Counted from the stretch's first letter, positions 16,627 to 25,776 are shown. The stretch is DNA of 64,000 nucleotides from Streptomyces albipurpureus (GCF_023701525.1 NZ_JAMQAW010000036.1:426683-490682), one strand, 5' to 3'. Notes: a model not told the origin generated them from the letters alone. Program-made: numbers and translations.

Positions 16627-18419
16627 GCCATGCCTCCGTCATGCGGGTGGGGCTGCACACTACCGGCACCGGGCGGGGCCTGGTGCGGAATGCGGGCTTC
16701 CGGAGCCGGGTCGGCGCCGGGAGCTTCGTTGGCCTCCGCCGCGGCGGCCGCACTCGCCTCGCGGCCGGCGACCACTTCCGCCACCGCGTCGAGCACGCCG
16801 CGGTAGCCGGAGCAACGACAGAGGTTGCCGCACAGGGCCTGACGGGCTTCCAACTCGGTCGGCGAGTGGTTGCCCTCCAGCAGATCGTGCACGGTCATGG
16901 CCATGCCGGGGATGCAGAAGCCGCACTGAACCGCTCCGCAGGCAGCGAGGGCGCGCTGCACATCGGAGGGTTCACCATCGGTCGCGAGCCCTTCGACGGT
17001 GCGGACCTCGGAACCTGCCGCGGTCGCCGCCGGGACCAGGCAGGAGGCCACGAGCCGACCGTCGACCTGGACGTTGCAGGCACCGCACTCACCCTGGGAG
17101 CAGCCGTCCTTGGCACCCGCGAGGCCCAGGCGCTCCCGCAGCACATAGAGCAGGGACTCACCGATCCACGCGTCCGTGACCGGGCGATCGCTGCCGTTGA
17201 CGCGCAGTACGTAGGAGGTGGGCGGATGCTCATCGGGGGGAGGGACGAGCAACGCCGCTGACGGGTCATCGGCGTCAGGCTCCGCGTCGAATCCCTCGGC
17301 CTGGGGATCGACCGTGTCGGTCGACGCGTCGAAGGCGACCGGCTGCGGGTCAGCGCCCGCGTCGACCGGCTCCGCTCCCCCTTCGACCGTCGGCGCCGTC
17401 TCGGCGGATGGTTCGACCGGTCCTGTCGGCCGTTGTCCGGCCGCGGACGGATCTGGTTGCTCCTGGGGCCCCGGAGGCCGCTCCGCGGCCGGCTCCCGCG
17501 CCTCCTCGGCCTCCTCGGCCTCGGGCTGGCCCGAGTGGCCGTGTGACTCGGCGCTGGCGGGCGCCGGGGGGTCTTCGGCCGGGCCCGGGTCGGACGGGTG
17601 CTCCTCGGCGGAGGCTTCCGGAAGTCCGGACGGCTCGGCGGCCTCGGGTCGCTGGGGCTCGGTGTCGGGTGCACCGTCGGCCACCGCCGTGTGTTCCACC
17701 GGCGCCTCGGCGGACGCGGAGGCCGGTGGCTCCTCGACCGACTGCGGGCGGGACGATCCTGCCGCGGAGGCCTCCGGCTGGGGGGCTTGTTGTGCCAGGG
17801 GCTCACCTGGCTGCTCATGCTGCTGGAGCTCACCCGCCCAGGGCGCGGGCGCCCCACCCGGCAGGGTCGCCGAGGGATCGGTCGCCCAAGGCGCCGTCGC
17901 CCCACCCGGCAGGGTCGCGGGTGCGGAGCTCCACTGGGACTGGAGCATCGCCCGGGTGAACTCCCCGGTCTCCTCCGGCAGGTTGTTGCCCGCCAGCGGA
18001 ATCGACCACTGGCCGGTCGCGTCGGAACCGACCGGCCGGGGCTCGGCAGGACGGTGTTCCGCCTGGGGGAACGCCCACTGCCCGGTGGCGTGCGCGTCCG
18101 CCGTCGGGCCGCCCTGCGGCTGGTGCGACGGGTCATGCCAGACATACTCGCCCGTGTGCTCCTGCGCCTGCTGCGCGGTCGGCCACGCGGGCGCGGACGG
18201 GGGCCCGTTGGGCGTCAAGGGCGTGATCATCGGGGGTACGTATCCGTGCCCCGGAGCCTCCAGCGGAGCGGCGTGCGGGACATCCTCCGTGGGCAGTTGA
18301 ACAAAAGCCGTGCCCTCGGGGTCGTACTCACCGTGCGGCGTCGGCTGCCAGCCGCCGTGCTCGTACGAGTGTCCCGGCGGCGCGGGCGAGCGTCCCTGCG
18401 GGTGCTCCTCGTTGCTCAT
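16623..18419 (-). CDS. 2Fe-2S subunit of molybdenum hydroxylase with 390-residue disordered N-terminal extension
   Basis: Residues 400-555 are a complete small subunit with two [2Fe-2S] centres: C440, C445, C448 and C460 (plant-ferredoxin type), then C499/C502 and C534/C536. It passes electrons from the Mo site to FAD. The usual length is about 160-200 residues; here 390 extra Pro/Glu/Ala-rich residues precede it. The extension contains repeated short motifs: TGEY 89-92, TGQW 112-115, TGQW 135-138, TGEF 151-154, and ATLPGGA at 168 and 184. An alternative short start seems unlikely because the ATG at 18419 overlaps the upstream stop by 4 nt and the frame is continuous. Confidence 0.9.
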   Translation of the reverse strand: MSNEEHPQGRSPAPPGHSYEHGGWQPTPHGEYDPEGTAFVQLPTEDVPHAAPLEAPGHGYVPPMITPLTPNGPPSAPAWPTAQQAQEHTGEYVWHDPSHQPQGGPTADAHATGQWAFPQAEHRPAEPRPVGSDATGQWSIPLAGNNLPEETGEFTRAMLQSQWSSAPATLPGGATAPWATDPSATLPGGAPAPWAGELQQHEQPGEPLAQQAPQPEASAAGSSRPQSVEEPPASASAEAPVEHTAVADGAPDTEPQRPEAAEPSGLPEASAEEHPSDPGPAEDPPAPASAESHGHSGQPEAEEAEEAREPAAERPPGPQEQPDPSAAGQRPTGPVEPSAETAPTVEGGAEPVDAGADPQPVAFDASTDTVDPQAEGFDAEPDADDPSAALLVPPPDEHPPTSYVLRVNGSDRPVTDAWIGESLLYVLRERLGLAGAKDGCSQGECGACNVQVDGRLVASCLVPAATAAGSEVRTVEGLATDGEPSDVQRALAACGAVQCGFCIPGMAMTVHDLLEGNHSPTELEARQALCGNLCRCSGYRGVLDAVAEVVAGREASAAAAAEANEAPGADPAPEARIPHQAPPGAGSVQPHPHDGGMA

Positions 18420-19312
18420 GACAGCGCCCTCCCCAGTGCACGCCGGGCCAGTGCGGCGACGGTGCGCCGCAGATGCAGTACTGCGGGCGGGTGCACCGGC
18501 TGTTCGTCGCCGGGCAGACCCGGTTCCGGGTCCGGGATGCAGGCCGCCGCGACATAGTCGCCGAACGCGGTCAGCGCCTCGGTGGTCAGCCCGCGCCTAC
18601 CGTCCCAGTCGATCAGTGAGGCGATCCAGCGTTCCGCCTCCAAGGGCCGCAACGGCATCGGGGCGATGGCCCCGACCGCGCATCGCACCCCGCGGCGCGC
18701 CGGATCGAGGACGACCGCGACGGACGCGGTGGCGCGGCCCGGGCCGGTGCGGCCGGTGGCTTTGAGGAATATCTGGGGGGCGTGCAGCAGGGGCACCCGT
18801 ACGTAACCGATGAGTTCGGCCGGTCCGAGCATGTCCCGGCCGGCGAGCAGATGGGCGACGGGGATCTCGCGCCGGCTGCCCTCGGGCCCCGCGATGATCA
18901 GGTCCGCCTCCAGGGCGGCCAGGACGGGCAGGGTGTCGCCCGTCGGCGCGATGGAGGCGATGTTGCCGCCGAGGGTGCCGGCGTTGCGGATCTGCGGCGG
19001 CCCGGCGGCGCGGGCTGCTGCGGCCAGGCCCGGGATGAGGGCGGCGAAGTCGGGTCGCCCCATGCGCGCATGGGTGAGCCCCGCGCCGAGCAGGGCGTGA
19101 CCGTCGAGATAGCGCCAGCCTCGGATCTCACTGATCCGACCGAGGCCCACAAGTCCCGCGGGCCGTAGTTGGCCCTTGTTGACGGCGGCCATGAGGTCGG
19201 TTCCGCCGGCGACCGGTACGGCCGCCGGCATGGCGGCGAGCGCAGCCACGGCCTCGTCGAGCGAGGTCGGCAGCGTCACCGACCGCGGTGTCTGCGGTGC
19301 GTGTGTGGTCAC
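18416..19312 (-). CDS. FAD-binding subunit of molybdenum hydroxylase
   Basis: A 298-residue FAD-binding PCMH-type protein, the medium subunit of the xanthine dehydrogenase/CO dehydrogenase family. Hallmarks are PVAGGTDLMAAVNKGQLRP (about residues 33-52) for the FAD pyrophosphate and NAGTLGGNIASIAPTGDTLP (about 110-130). It transfers electrons from the 2Fe-2S subunit to NAD or another acceptor. It is first in an operon FAD - 2Fe-2S - Mo whose junctions are both ATGA overlaps, implying coupled translation in fixed proportion. Usual family length is about 290. Confidence 0.93.
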   Translation of the reverse strand: MTTHAPQTPRSVTLPTSLDEAVAALAAMPAAVPVAGGTDLMAAVNKGQLRPAGLVGLGRISEIRGWRYLDGHALLGAGLTHARMGRPDFAALIPGLAAAARAAGPPQIRNAGTLGGNIASIAPTGDTLPVLAALEADLIIAGPEGSRREIPVAHLLAGRDMLGPAELIGYVRVPLLHAPQIFLKATGRTGPGRATASVAVVLDPARRGVRCAVGAIAPMPLRPLEAERWIASLIDWDGRRGLTTEALTAFGDYVAAACIPDPEPGLPGDEQPVHPPAVLHLRRTVAALARRALGRALS

Positions 19313-19894
19313 CCAGCTGCCCCTTCCCGGTGTCCGGCCATCCCGCCTGTGTTGCCGTACCGTACGTGCTCACAGCCCGGACGTGGCAACTCTGGCACAT
19401 CTTCTGAGACGACCGGCGGGAGGGTCCACGAAGGACGCATCTATGCCGGATGCCCTGTTGATTAGGCGATGACCCGATTTGGCATGTGCTGGGCACTGCA
19501 TCGGGAATTACCGCCGACGGATGGTTTCCGCGCCGCTTGTACGACCTTCCGCACGAGCGTTCTTTCTGCCCTTTCCGTGGAGTCGTGCTGAGATCCATGG
19601 TGCCGTGCCGCTTAGCGTCCGCTGTCGCCCGCGGGGTCGGCCGCACGGCCCGGGATGGTCCGCACCGCCCGGGGCGGGGGCGGCTCGGCTCCAGGGGCAG
19701 CGATCCGACCTCGGTCATCCATGGCTCACCCGTCTAACGCCGGTTGTGAGCTCCGGGGTTGGAAGGGGTGGCGGGTCCCGAAGTGGCGACACGCCTGGTC
19801 GCGGCCGCCGGATCCTGACCGGCACGGGTGGGGAGCGTCCGCCACCGGGAGGCTTGACCTCGCACGGCTTCGCCACGGCTCGCAGGATCGGGAC
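19313..19894. other. 582-bp gene-free region upstream of the molybdenum hydroxylase operon
   Basis: Located between the start of the FAD-subunit gene and the 3' end of the hexosaminidase gene. Several open frames exist on both strands but none has a ribosome site, family resemblance or normal composition. It probably holds the hydroxylase promoter and regulatory sites; I recognised no operator. Confidence 0.5.
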
Positions 19895-21565
19895 TCACAC
19901 GGTCGGGGGTGCTCCCTCGCGCGGGAATCCCTTCACCCCTGGTCGTCGCTGCCATGGCAGCGGTCCACCCGGAGGCCGGTAGTCGACTCCGAGTGCGTCC
20001 AGCCGCTGGTAGTGCTCGACCATCCGTCGCTCGAAGTCCTCGAAGTCACGTGCCGCGGGCGCGGGCAGCGCGGACCAGGCGACCTCGGCGAAGGCGACGA
20101 GTCGGGGGAAGACCTGGTAGTCGACGCGGGAGCGATCCTGCATGACCTCGGTCCAGACATTGGCCTGGGTACCGATGATGTGGGCGGCGGCCTCGGGGGT
20201 GAGGCCGGGCGGCACCGGCTCGAAGCGGTAGATGTCCTCCAGGGTGCGGACGTACCCGATGGGCATCGGCTCATCGGGGCCGCCGTCCTGGCGGTGGTCC
20301 AAATAGACCTGCTGCTCGGGACACATGACGACGTCATGGCCGGCCTCGGCGGCGGTGATCCCGCCCGCGTACCCGCGCCAGGAGGAGACCGTGGCACCCG
20401 CCGCGAGACCGCCTTCGAGGATTTCGTCCCAGCCGATCAGCCGGCGGCCACGCGCGGTGAGCCAACCGTCGAAGTGACGGATCATCCAGGACTGGAGTGC
20501 GTCCTCGTCGGCGAGACCGAGTTCGGCGATCCTGGCCTGGGCGGTCGGGGACTGCTTCCACTGGTCCTTGGGGCATTCGTCGCCGCCCATGTGGATGAAC
20601 GGTGAGGTCTCCACGGGAAAGAGCTCAAGAACCTCTTCAAGGACGCCTTCATAGAAACGAATCGTATGGTCCGTCGGGGCAAGGACATTCGGATTGATGC
20701 CCCAGGTCTCCCAGGGGGAAAGGGCAGTCGTGTCAATGACATCGGTATTGCCGAGTTCCGGGTAGGCGGCGATGGCCGCCTGTGAGTGACCAGGGATATC
20801 GATCTCAGGGACGACGGCGATATGGCGCTCGGCCGCATAGGCGACGATCTCACGAATGTCGTCCTGGGTGTAGTAACCACCGTATGGCTTCTCGTCCCAG
20901 AGATCGGAGAAACGATGCCCCCATTTGGTGCGGGCCCGCCAGGCGCCGACCTCGGTGAGTTTGGGATAGCGCTTGATCTCGATGCGCCAGCCCTGGTCAT
21001 CGGTGAGATGGAAGTGGAAGACATTCAGTTTGTGGGCGGCGAGAAGATCGAGATACCGCAGGACATCTGTCTTATGGGTGAAGTGGCGTGCGACATCCAG
21101 CATCAGCCCGCGCCAGGAGAAGCGGGGCCGGTCCTCGACGGTCTGCTCGGCGAGGCGCAAGCTCGGCCCACCGGCGAGCTCCGCTTGTCGAAAGGCGCTC
21201 GGCCCCAGGAGTTGACGGAGGGTCTGCGCACCCCAGAAGACGCCCGCGCCACCACCCCCGCGGATCTCGACTCCCCAGCCGGGTCGGATCCGCAGCCGAT
21301 ACGCCTCGGGCCCCAGGGTCGCGTCCCGCTCGTCGACGACCAGCCGGATGGCGTTGCTCGCCCGCGTCGGGTCCTCGGCCGTCCCCTGGGCGAGGGGCAG
21401 CCCCAGCGCGGGGGCGAGGGTGGAGCGCAGCCAGCGTTCGGTGGTCTCGGTGCCTGGCCCCGCGTAGAGCGTGGTGTTGGTGTCCGGCGCGAATTCTCCG
21501 CGGTGGGGACCGTCGAGGGAACTCGGCGCGGGAAGGAGATTCACTGGGGTTCCTTCGAGGGGCAT
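19895..21565 (-). CDS. GH20 beta-N-acetylhexosaminidase, cytoplasmic
   Basis: A 556-residue family-20 glycoside hydrolase that removes terminal N-acetylglucosamine from chitobiose-like sugars. The N-terminal GH20b domain (residues 1-120) is followed by the TIM barrel (SWRGLMLDVARHFTHKTDVL; HFHLTDDQGWRIEIKRYP). The catalytic Asp-Glu pair D329/E330 lies in HMGGDECPKDQW. Substrate-assisted catalysis by the acetamido group is the family mechanism. No signal peptide is present, so it acts on imported sugar. The ATG at 21565 is chosen because GGAGGA lies seven bases upstream; longer in-frame starts lack this. It is last in the sugar-importer operon. Confidence 0.93.
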   Translation of the reverse strand: MPLEGTPVNLLPAPSSLDGPHRGEFAPDTNTTLYAGPGTETTERWLRSTLAPALGLPLAQGTAEDPTRASNAIRLVVDERDATLGPEAYRLRIRPGWGVEIRGGGGAGVFWGAQTLRQLLGPSAFRQAELAGGPSLRLAEQTVEDRPRFSWRGLMLDVARHFTHKTDVLRYLDLLAAHKLNVFHFHLTDDQGWRIEIKRYPKLTEVGAWRARTKWGHRFSDLWDEKPYGGYYTQDDIREIVAYAAERHIAVVPEIDIPGHSQAAIAAYPELGNTDVIDTTALSPWETWGINPNVLAPTDHTIRFYEGVLEEVLELFPVETSPFIHMGGDECPKDQWKQSPTAQARIAELGLADEDALQSWMIRHFDGWLTARGRRLIGWDEILEGGLAAGATVSSWRGYAGGITAAEAGHDVVMCPEQQVYLDHRQDGGPDEPMPIGYVRTLEDIYRFEPVPPGLTPEAAAHIIGTQANVWTEVMQDRSRVDYQVFPRLVAFAEVAWSALPAPAARDFEDFERRMVEHYQRLDALGVDYRPPGGPLPWQRRPGVKGFPREGAPPTV

Positions 21566-21623
21566 GGATGGGTCCTCCATCTTGTCGCTGGGTGGGCACC
21601 TTCCGGCGTTTACCGGGCGGGGC

Positions 21624-22472
21624 TCAGTCCTTGACCGCGCCGCCGAGTCCGGAGACGAGTCGCCGCTGCACCAATACAAAGAAGATCAGCACGGGCACGG
21701 TCATCACGGTGGAGCCCGCCATGATGCCGCCCCAGTCGTTCTCATCGGGTTTGAAGAAGACCAGGAGCGCCATCGGCAGGGTTGACTGCGAGGTGTCGCT
21801 GATGATGAAGGACTTGGCGAACAGGAAGTCATTCCAGGTGGAGATGAACGAGAAGACACTCGTCGCGACCAGCCCGGGGAACACCAGCGGGAACAGGATC
21901 TGCCAGAGAAAGCGCGTTCGACTGGCGCCGTCGATGTAGGCCGCTTCCTCCAGTGCTTCCGGAACCGCCTTGACGAATCCCCGCAGCATCCAGATGGCGA
22001 AGGGCAAGGAGAAGGCGATGTGCGGGAGGATCAGCGACCAGAGCGTATTGAGCTGGCCGGTGTCGCGCATCAGGAAGAACAGCGGAATCGTCAAGGCCTC
22101 GATCGGAACCATCTGTGCCACCAGGAACATGATGAGCAGGGTGGTACGGAACTTGAAGCGAAACCGAGTGACCGCCGTCGCCGCGAGAAAGGCGATCAGT
22201 GCGGACGCGAGCACCACCACGCTCGCCACAAAGAGGCTGTTGAGGAAGTAGCGTCCGAAGTCCTGCTGTTCGAAGACCCGGCGGAAACTGTCGAGCGAGG
22301 GTGACAGTGTCCAGGGACGGGCCTCGGTGGACTGGATCTCCCCCGCCGGTTTGAAGGCGGAAAGGACCATCCAGTACAGCGGAAAGGCCACCACGACGGC
22401 GATGACGAGCGCGGACACCTCGGCGGCGAGGCGCCAGGGGCGGCGTATGCGCAATTGGCTCATACGGCTCAC
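21624..22472 (-). CDS. Sugar ABC transporter permease (MalG-like)
   Basis: A 282-residue membrane protein with six predicted spans, starting at LVIAVVVAFPLYWMVLSAFK. It has the cytoplasmic EAA loop (EEAAYIDGASRTRFLWQILF) that docks on the ATPase. The GTG at 22472 is favoured: it overlaps the previous stop by four bases (GTGA) and has GGGAG seven bases upstream, whereas the ATG three codons later does not. It pairs with the MalF-like subunit. The operon has no ATPase gene; streptomycete CUT1 importers usually share the MsiK ATPase encoded elsewhere. Confidence 0.93.
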   Translation of the reverse strand: MSRMSQLRIRRPWRLAAEVSALVIAVVVAFPLYWMVLSAFKPAGEIQSTEARPWTLSPSLDSFRRVFEQQDFGRYFLNSLFVASVVVLASALIAFLAATAVTRFRFKFRTTLLIMFLVAQMVPIEALTIPLFFLMRDTGQLNTLWSLILPHIAFSLPFAIWMLRGFVKAVPEALEEAAYIDGASRTRFLWQILFPLVFPGLVATSVFSFISTWNDFLFAKSFIISDTSQSTLPMALLVFFKPDENDWGGIMAGSTVMTVPVLIFFVLVQRRLVSGLGGAVKD

Positions 22473-23440
22473 AGTTCTTCTCCCTGACGTCGCAGCAGGC
22501 GCAGATAGACAAGGGTGACGGCCAGCAGAATCAGCAGCATGACGACGCCGATGGCCGAGCCCAGGCTGTACTGCGAGGAGGCGAACGCCTTCTGGTACGC
22601 GTAGACATTGAGCACGAGGTTCTGGCCCGCGACGCCTCCGCCATTGGTCATCACATAGATCTGGGTGAAGACCTTGAAGTCCCAGATGATCGACTGAATG
22701 GTGACGACAACGAGAATGGGGCGCAGCATCGGCGCCATGATGGAACGCCAGATGCGCCACTGGGACGCACCGTCGAGTGAGGCCGCCTCCAGGACTTCGG
22801 AGGGAATGGCCTTGATGCCCGCGTAGACGGTCACCATGACGAAGGGGAACGAGCACCAGACGACTTCGAAGAGGACCAGGGCGAACGCGCTGTAGCGGCC
22901 GTAAGTCCAGGAGAAGTCGCCGAGGCCGAGCAGTCGGTTGACCGGGCCGTAGTCGGGGTCGAAGAGGAAGACCCAGACGGTGGAGCCGGTGACGGCGGGG
23001 GTGGCCCAGGCGCCGAGTGCGGCCATCATCAGCACGAGCCTGGGGATCGCCCTGACGCGGGTGAGGAGCACGGCGAGGGCGCAGCCCACCGCGAGGGTGG
23101 CGATGACACAGGAGGCGGCGAAGACGACCGTCGCCAGCAGGACCTGCCAGAACTGGCTGTCGGAGAAGAGTTCCTGGTAGTTGCCGAGCCCCTTGAAGGT
23201 GGTGGGCTCACCACCGCTCACCTGGACCTGGGTGTATTCGAGGAACGAGATCAGACCGAGTTGGTAGATCGGGTAGACCAGCAGTCCGGCGAGGACGACG
23301 ATCGCGGGCGCCAGATAGAGCCAGGGCGTCCAGCGCGAGCCGTGCCGGCCTGAGGGGCGGCGTTTCTTGGGGCGGCCCGCCGGGGCCGGCGCGGTCTTGG
23401 TGACCGCGGCCGGCCCGGGGGCTGTCGCTTGGTGCGTCAT
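22469..23440 (-). CDS. Sugar ABC transporter permease (MalF-like)
   Basis: A 323-residue CUT1 permease. A basic N-terminal tail (PAGRPKKRRPSGRHGSRW) precedes six predicted membrane spans, the first being LYLAPAIVVLAGLLVYPIYQ. The EAA loop is LEAASLDGASQWRIWRSIMA. It forms the import channel with the MalG-like subunit encoded immediately downstream (4-nt overlap) and receives sugar from the lipoprotein encoded 19 bp upstream. Confidence 0.93.
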   Translation of the reverse strand: MTHQATAPGPAAVTKTAPAPAGRPKKRRPSGRHGSRWTPWLYLAPAIVVLAGLLVYPIYQLGLISFLEYTQVQVSGGEPTTFKGLGNYQELFSDSQFWQVLLATVVFAASCVIATLAVGCALAVLLTRVRAIPRLVLMMAALGAWATPAVTGSTVWVFLFDPDYGPVNRLLGLGDFSWTYGRYSAFALVLFEVVWCSFPFVMVTVYAGIKAIPSEVLEAASLDGASQWRIWRSIMAPMLRPILVVVTIQSIIWDFKVFTQIYVMTNGGGVAGQNLVLNVYAYQKAFASSQYSLGSAIGVVMLLILLAVTLVYLRLLRRQGEEL

Positions 23441-23459
23441 ATTCGGTCAGCCGCTCGTG

Positions 23460-24764
23460 TCAGCCCGCGGCCGAGAAGGCTGCGTCCATCTTCTTGGCCG
23501 CGTCACCCGAGGCGGTGGCCACGTCCTTCTTGCCGCTGACGATCTCCTGGAACATCGTCGGCAGGACGAGGGAGGCATCGATCTGGCCCCAGCCCGGGGA
23601 TGCCGGGACGAACTTGGCGCCCGCGCCGAGCGTCTTCACGAAGGGCTCGACGAACGGCTCCTTCGCCGCGACCTCGGTCCTCACATCGCTGTAGGTCGGC
23701 AGGAAGCCCATGGCGTCGAAGAGCTTGCGCTGGCTGTCCTTGCCCGTGATGCGCTTCATCAGGTCGACCGCCAGGGTGCGGTGGCTGCTGCTCTTGAGTA
23801 CGCCGATGTTGTTGCCGCCCGCGAACGCCGGGGCGATCTCGCCCGCCTTCAGCCCGGGCAGCGGAACCACCGCGTACTTGCCCTTGACCGTGCCGTCCTC
23901 GACCGCCTGGTGGCTGAAGTCACCGCCGATGGCCATGCCCGCCTTACCGGAGGCGAAGGCGGTGACGGTCGCGTTGCCGCCCATGGTGGCGCACTTGGCG
24001 GCGGGGCAGTTGTCGTCGCCGAAGAGGGAGGTGTACGCCTTGATGCCCTTCTGGGACTCGGCGCTGTTGATGGCCGACTTGTAGGAGCCGGCCCCGCCGG
24101 AGGCCAGCTCACCGCCGTGGGACCAGAGGAACGGCATGGCGCCGTAGGTGTACGCGCCGCCGACGGCTATGCCGTACAGCTCGGGCTTGGCCTTGCGGAT
24201 CTTCTTCGCGGTGGAGATCAGCTCGTCCTGGGTCTTGGGGGGCTGGAGGCCGAGCTCCTTGAAGACATCGGTGCGGTAGTACAGCGCGCGCACACCGACG
24301 AAGAGGGGGGCGCCGTAGATCTTGTCGTTGACGGTGACCGACTGGGTGGCGGTCGGGTCGGTGTCCTTGGCCTCGTCCCAGGCCTTGAACTCCTTGCTGA
24401 TGTCCGCGAGTCCGCCGTCCTTCACATAGCCGGCGGTGTCGGTGTTCCCGTACTCGATCAGGTCCGGTGCGCTCTTGGGGTCGTTGAAGGCCGCCTTGAT
24501 GCGCTGGGCCCTGGTCTCGACCGGGATGTACTCGACCTCGACCTTGGAGCCCTTGTTCTGGGCGGTGAAGGCGGCGACGGCCTCGTCGACGACCTTCTTC
24601 TTCGGGTCGTTGTTGACCTCCTGGAAGAGCCAGACGCGCAGGGTGCCTTTCTTCTCGTCCTTCTTGGCGCTGTTGTCCGAGGTCTGGGGGGCGCAGGCGG
24701 TGGCCGTGAGGCCCGCCAGCACCAGCGCCGCGACGGGTGCGGCGAATCGGGAGCTGAGTTTCAT
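23460..24764 (-). CDS. Sugar-binding lipoprotein of CUT1 ABC importer
   Basis: A 434-residue extracellular solute-binding protein (family 1). The signal peptide (AAPVAALVLAGLTATAC) ends in a lipobox cysteine near residue 25. The mature part follows the MalE-like pattern (TLRVWLFQEVNNDPKKKVVDEAV, APDLIEYGNTDTAGYVKDGGL). The ATG at 24764 is preceded by AGGGGA. It is first gene of an operon with two permeases and a GH20 hexosaminidase, and a DasR-like operator lies 96 bp upstream. Both suggest N-acetylglucosamine oligosaccharides such as chitobiose as ligand; this is inferred from context. Confidence 0.92.
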   Translation of the reverse strand: MKLSSRFAAPVAALVLAGLTATACAPQTSDNSAKKDEKKGTLRVWLFQEVNNDPKKKVVDEAVAAFTAQNKGSKVEVEYIPVETRAQRIKAAFNDPKSAPDLIEYGNTDTAGYVKDGGLADISKEFKAWDEAKDTDPTATQSVTVNDKIYGAPLFVGVRALYYRTDVFKELGLQPPKTQDELISTAKKIRKAKPELYGIAVGGAYTYGAMPFLWSHGGELASGGAGSYKSAINSAESQKGIKAYTSLFGDDNCPAAKCATMGGNATVTAFASGKAGMAIGGDFSHQAVEDGTVKGKYAVVPLPGLKAGEIAPAFAGGNNIGVLKSSSHRTLAVDLMKRITGKDSQRKLFDAMGFLPTYSDVRTEVAAKEPFVEPFVKTLGAGAKFVPASPGWGQIDASLVLPTMFQEIVSGKKDVATASGDAAKKMDAAFSAAG

Positions 24765-24859
24765 GGGCGGTCCCCTACCAGTAGATATTGCAACATGCGC
24801 AACGCACGTTTCGTTCTCCACAACACGCAGGAGGCTAGAGCGGGGACAAGACAGGGACA

Positions 24860-24875
24860 AGAGGTCTCAACCACT
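24860..24875. promoter_or_regulatory. Putative DasR operator (dre site)
   Basis: AGAGGTCTCAACCACT compared with the published dre consensus A(C/G)TGGTCTAGACCA(G/C)T matches at 13 strict positions out of 16, or 14 if the G/C option at position two is used. DasR is the GntR-type regulator of N-acetylglucosamine and chitin use in Streptomyces. The site lies 96 bp upstream of the sugar-binding lipoprotein gene, where a repressor site would be expected, and the operon includes a hexosaminidase. Confidence 0.65.
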
Positions 24876-25187
24876 CTGTGACGTGCGGATGCATCCTGTG
24901 CAACGCAACAGCTCGGCCGGGGGCCGGAAAGCCGGATCACCGACACCACCGCGGGCGCGGTCGCGGAACGCGGGCCGTGTCGACCGAACGGGACAGGGGC
25001 ACGGGTCGGGGGCACGGGTCGGGGGCACGCGGCTCAAAGCACGCGGCAGGGCACGGGCCATGTCGGGCGGGCGTCACCGACAGCTGGGCGGAGGGTACGA
25101 CAGCGACCGGAACACGGTTCGGCGCACCCAGGGGGCGGGTCAACCAGCGCGGCGGCGAAGCAGTGGACGGGCGAAACGGTCAGAGCG

Positions 25188-25238
25188 CGGTACGGCTCCG
25201 AGGGCAGCGCATCAACGCGCGCCCTCGGAGCCGTACCG
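25188..25238 (-). terminator. Very strong hairpin downstream of DUF3039 gene
   Basis: An 18-bp perfect inverted repeat (25188-25205 with 25221-25238) is extended inward by a further GCGC/GCGC pairing around a single bulged base, ending in the hexaloop atcaac. It lies about 70 bp after the stop of the DUF3039 gene and should end its transcript. It also insulates the sugar operon promoter. Confidence 0.85.
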
Positions 25239-25306
25239 CCGAAGTCTCAGCAGCCTGAGGAGCAGAAGCCTCAGAAGCAGAGGCCTCAGAAGGTGTCGCC
25301 GGGACG

Positions 25307-25594
25307 TCAGGAGTCCTTGCCGCCCTTGCCGCCCTTGTCGCCGCCGGGGCCCATCGACTCGTAGATTTCCTTGCACATCGGACAGACCGGGTACTTCTTG
25401 GGGTCGCGCCCCGGTACCCAGACCTTGCCGCACAGTGCCACCACGGGAGTGCCGTCGAGGGCGCTCGCCATGATCTTGTCCTTCTGGACGTAATGGGCGA
25501 AGCGCTCGTGATCGCCGTCGCCGTGCGACACCTGCGGCGTCGGCTCTACAAGGGTTCCCGTCCCTGTCCCGCGGTCGGGCTCAAGAGTGCTCAT
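25307..25594 (-). CDS. DUF3039-family protein
   Basis: A 95-residue protein of the actinobacterial DUF3039 family. Recognisable features are HYVQKDKIMASALDGTPVVA, the cysteine in ALCGKVWVPGRDPKKYPVCP and a CPMC knuckle (C-x2-C), compatible with a small zinc-binding fold. The tail is Gly/Lys/Asp-rich. The ATG at 25594 gives the usual start MSTLEPDRG and has GGAG nearby; the longer frame upstream lacks family resemblance. The function is unknown. It is followed by a strong terminator and is probably its own transcription unit. Confidence 0.85.
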   Translation of the reverse strand: MSTLEPDRGTGTGTLVEPTPQVSHGDGDHERFAHYVQKDKIMASALDGTPVVALCGKVWVPGRDPKKYPVCPMCKEIYESMGPGGDKGGKGGKDS

Positions 25595-25776
25595 GAACTC
25601 CAAGAATACCCGGACCGCGGACCCTCGGGCTCCAGCGGTCCCAGCCGTTTGCGGCGCCTCGATCGACACCAGGAATACCATCCCAAAAGGGGCGTCAGAC
25701 AGTAAGGCGTCCCGCGGCTCCTGCCGCTGGGGCGTTCATGAGTGCGACGGGTGGCCGGCCAGCGGTCGGGGCCGGG

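Larger units (their letters stand above)
24765..25306. other. 542-bp gene-free region upstream of the sugar operon
   Basis: Apart from the DasR-like site (24860-24875) and the terminator hairpin (25188-25238), this holds short repeats of gggcacgggtcgg near 24997-25027. Repeated ttgcaac/gcgcaacgca words occur near 24788-24803 and 24897-24908 and could be additional operator half-sites. No gene is supported. Confidence 0.5.

Noticed and set aside
19128..19982. Open frames upstream of the molybdenum hydroxylase operon
   Set aside because: All are Arg/Pro/Gly-rich noise without ribosome sites; probably promoter DNA.
22327..22856. Extended N-terminus of the MalG-like permease up to 22856
   Set aside because: The extension lies over the 3' end of the other permease gene in a different frame, and a GTG with a good ribosome site at 22472 explains the start.
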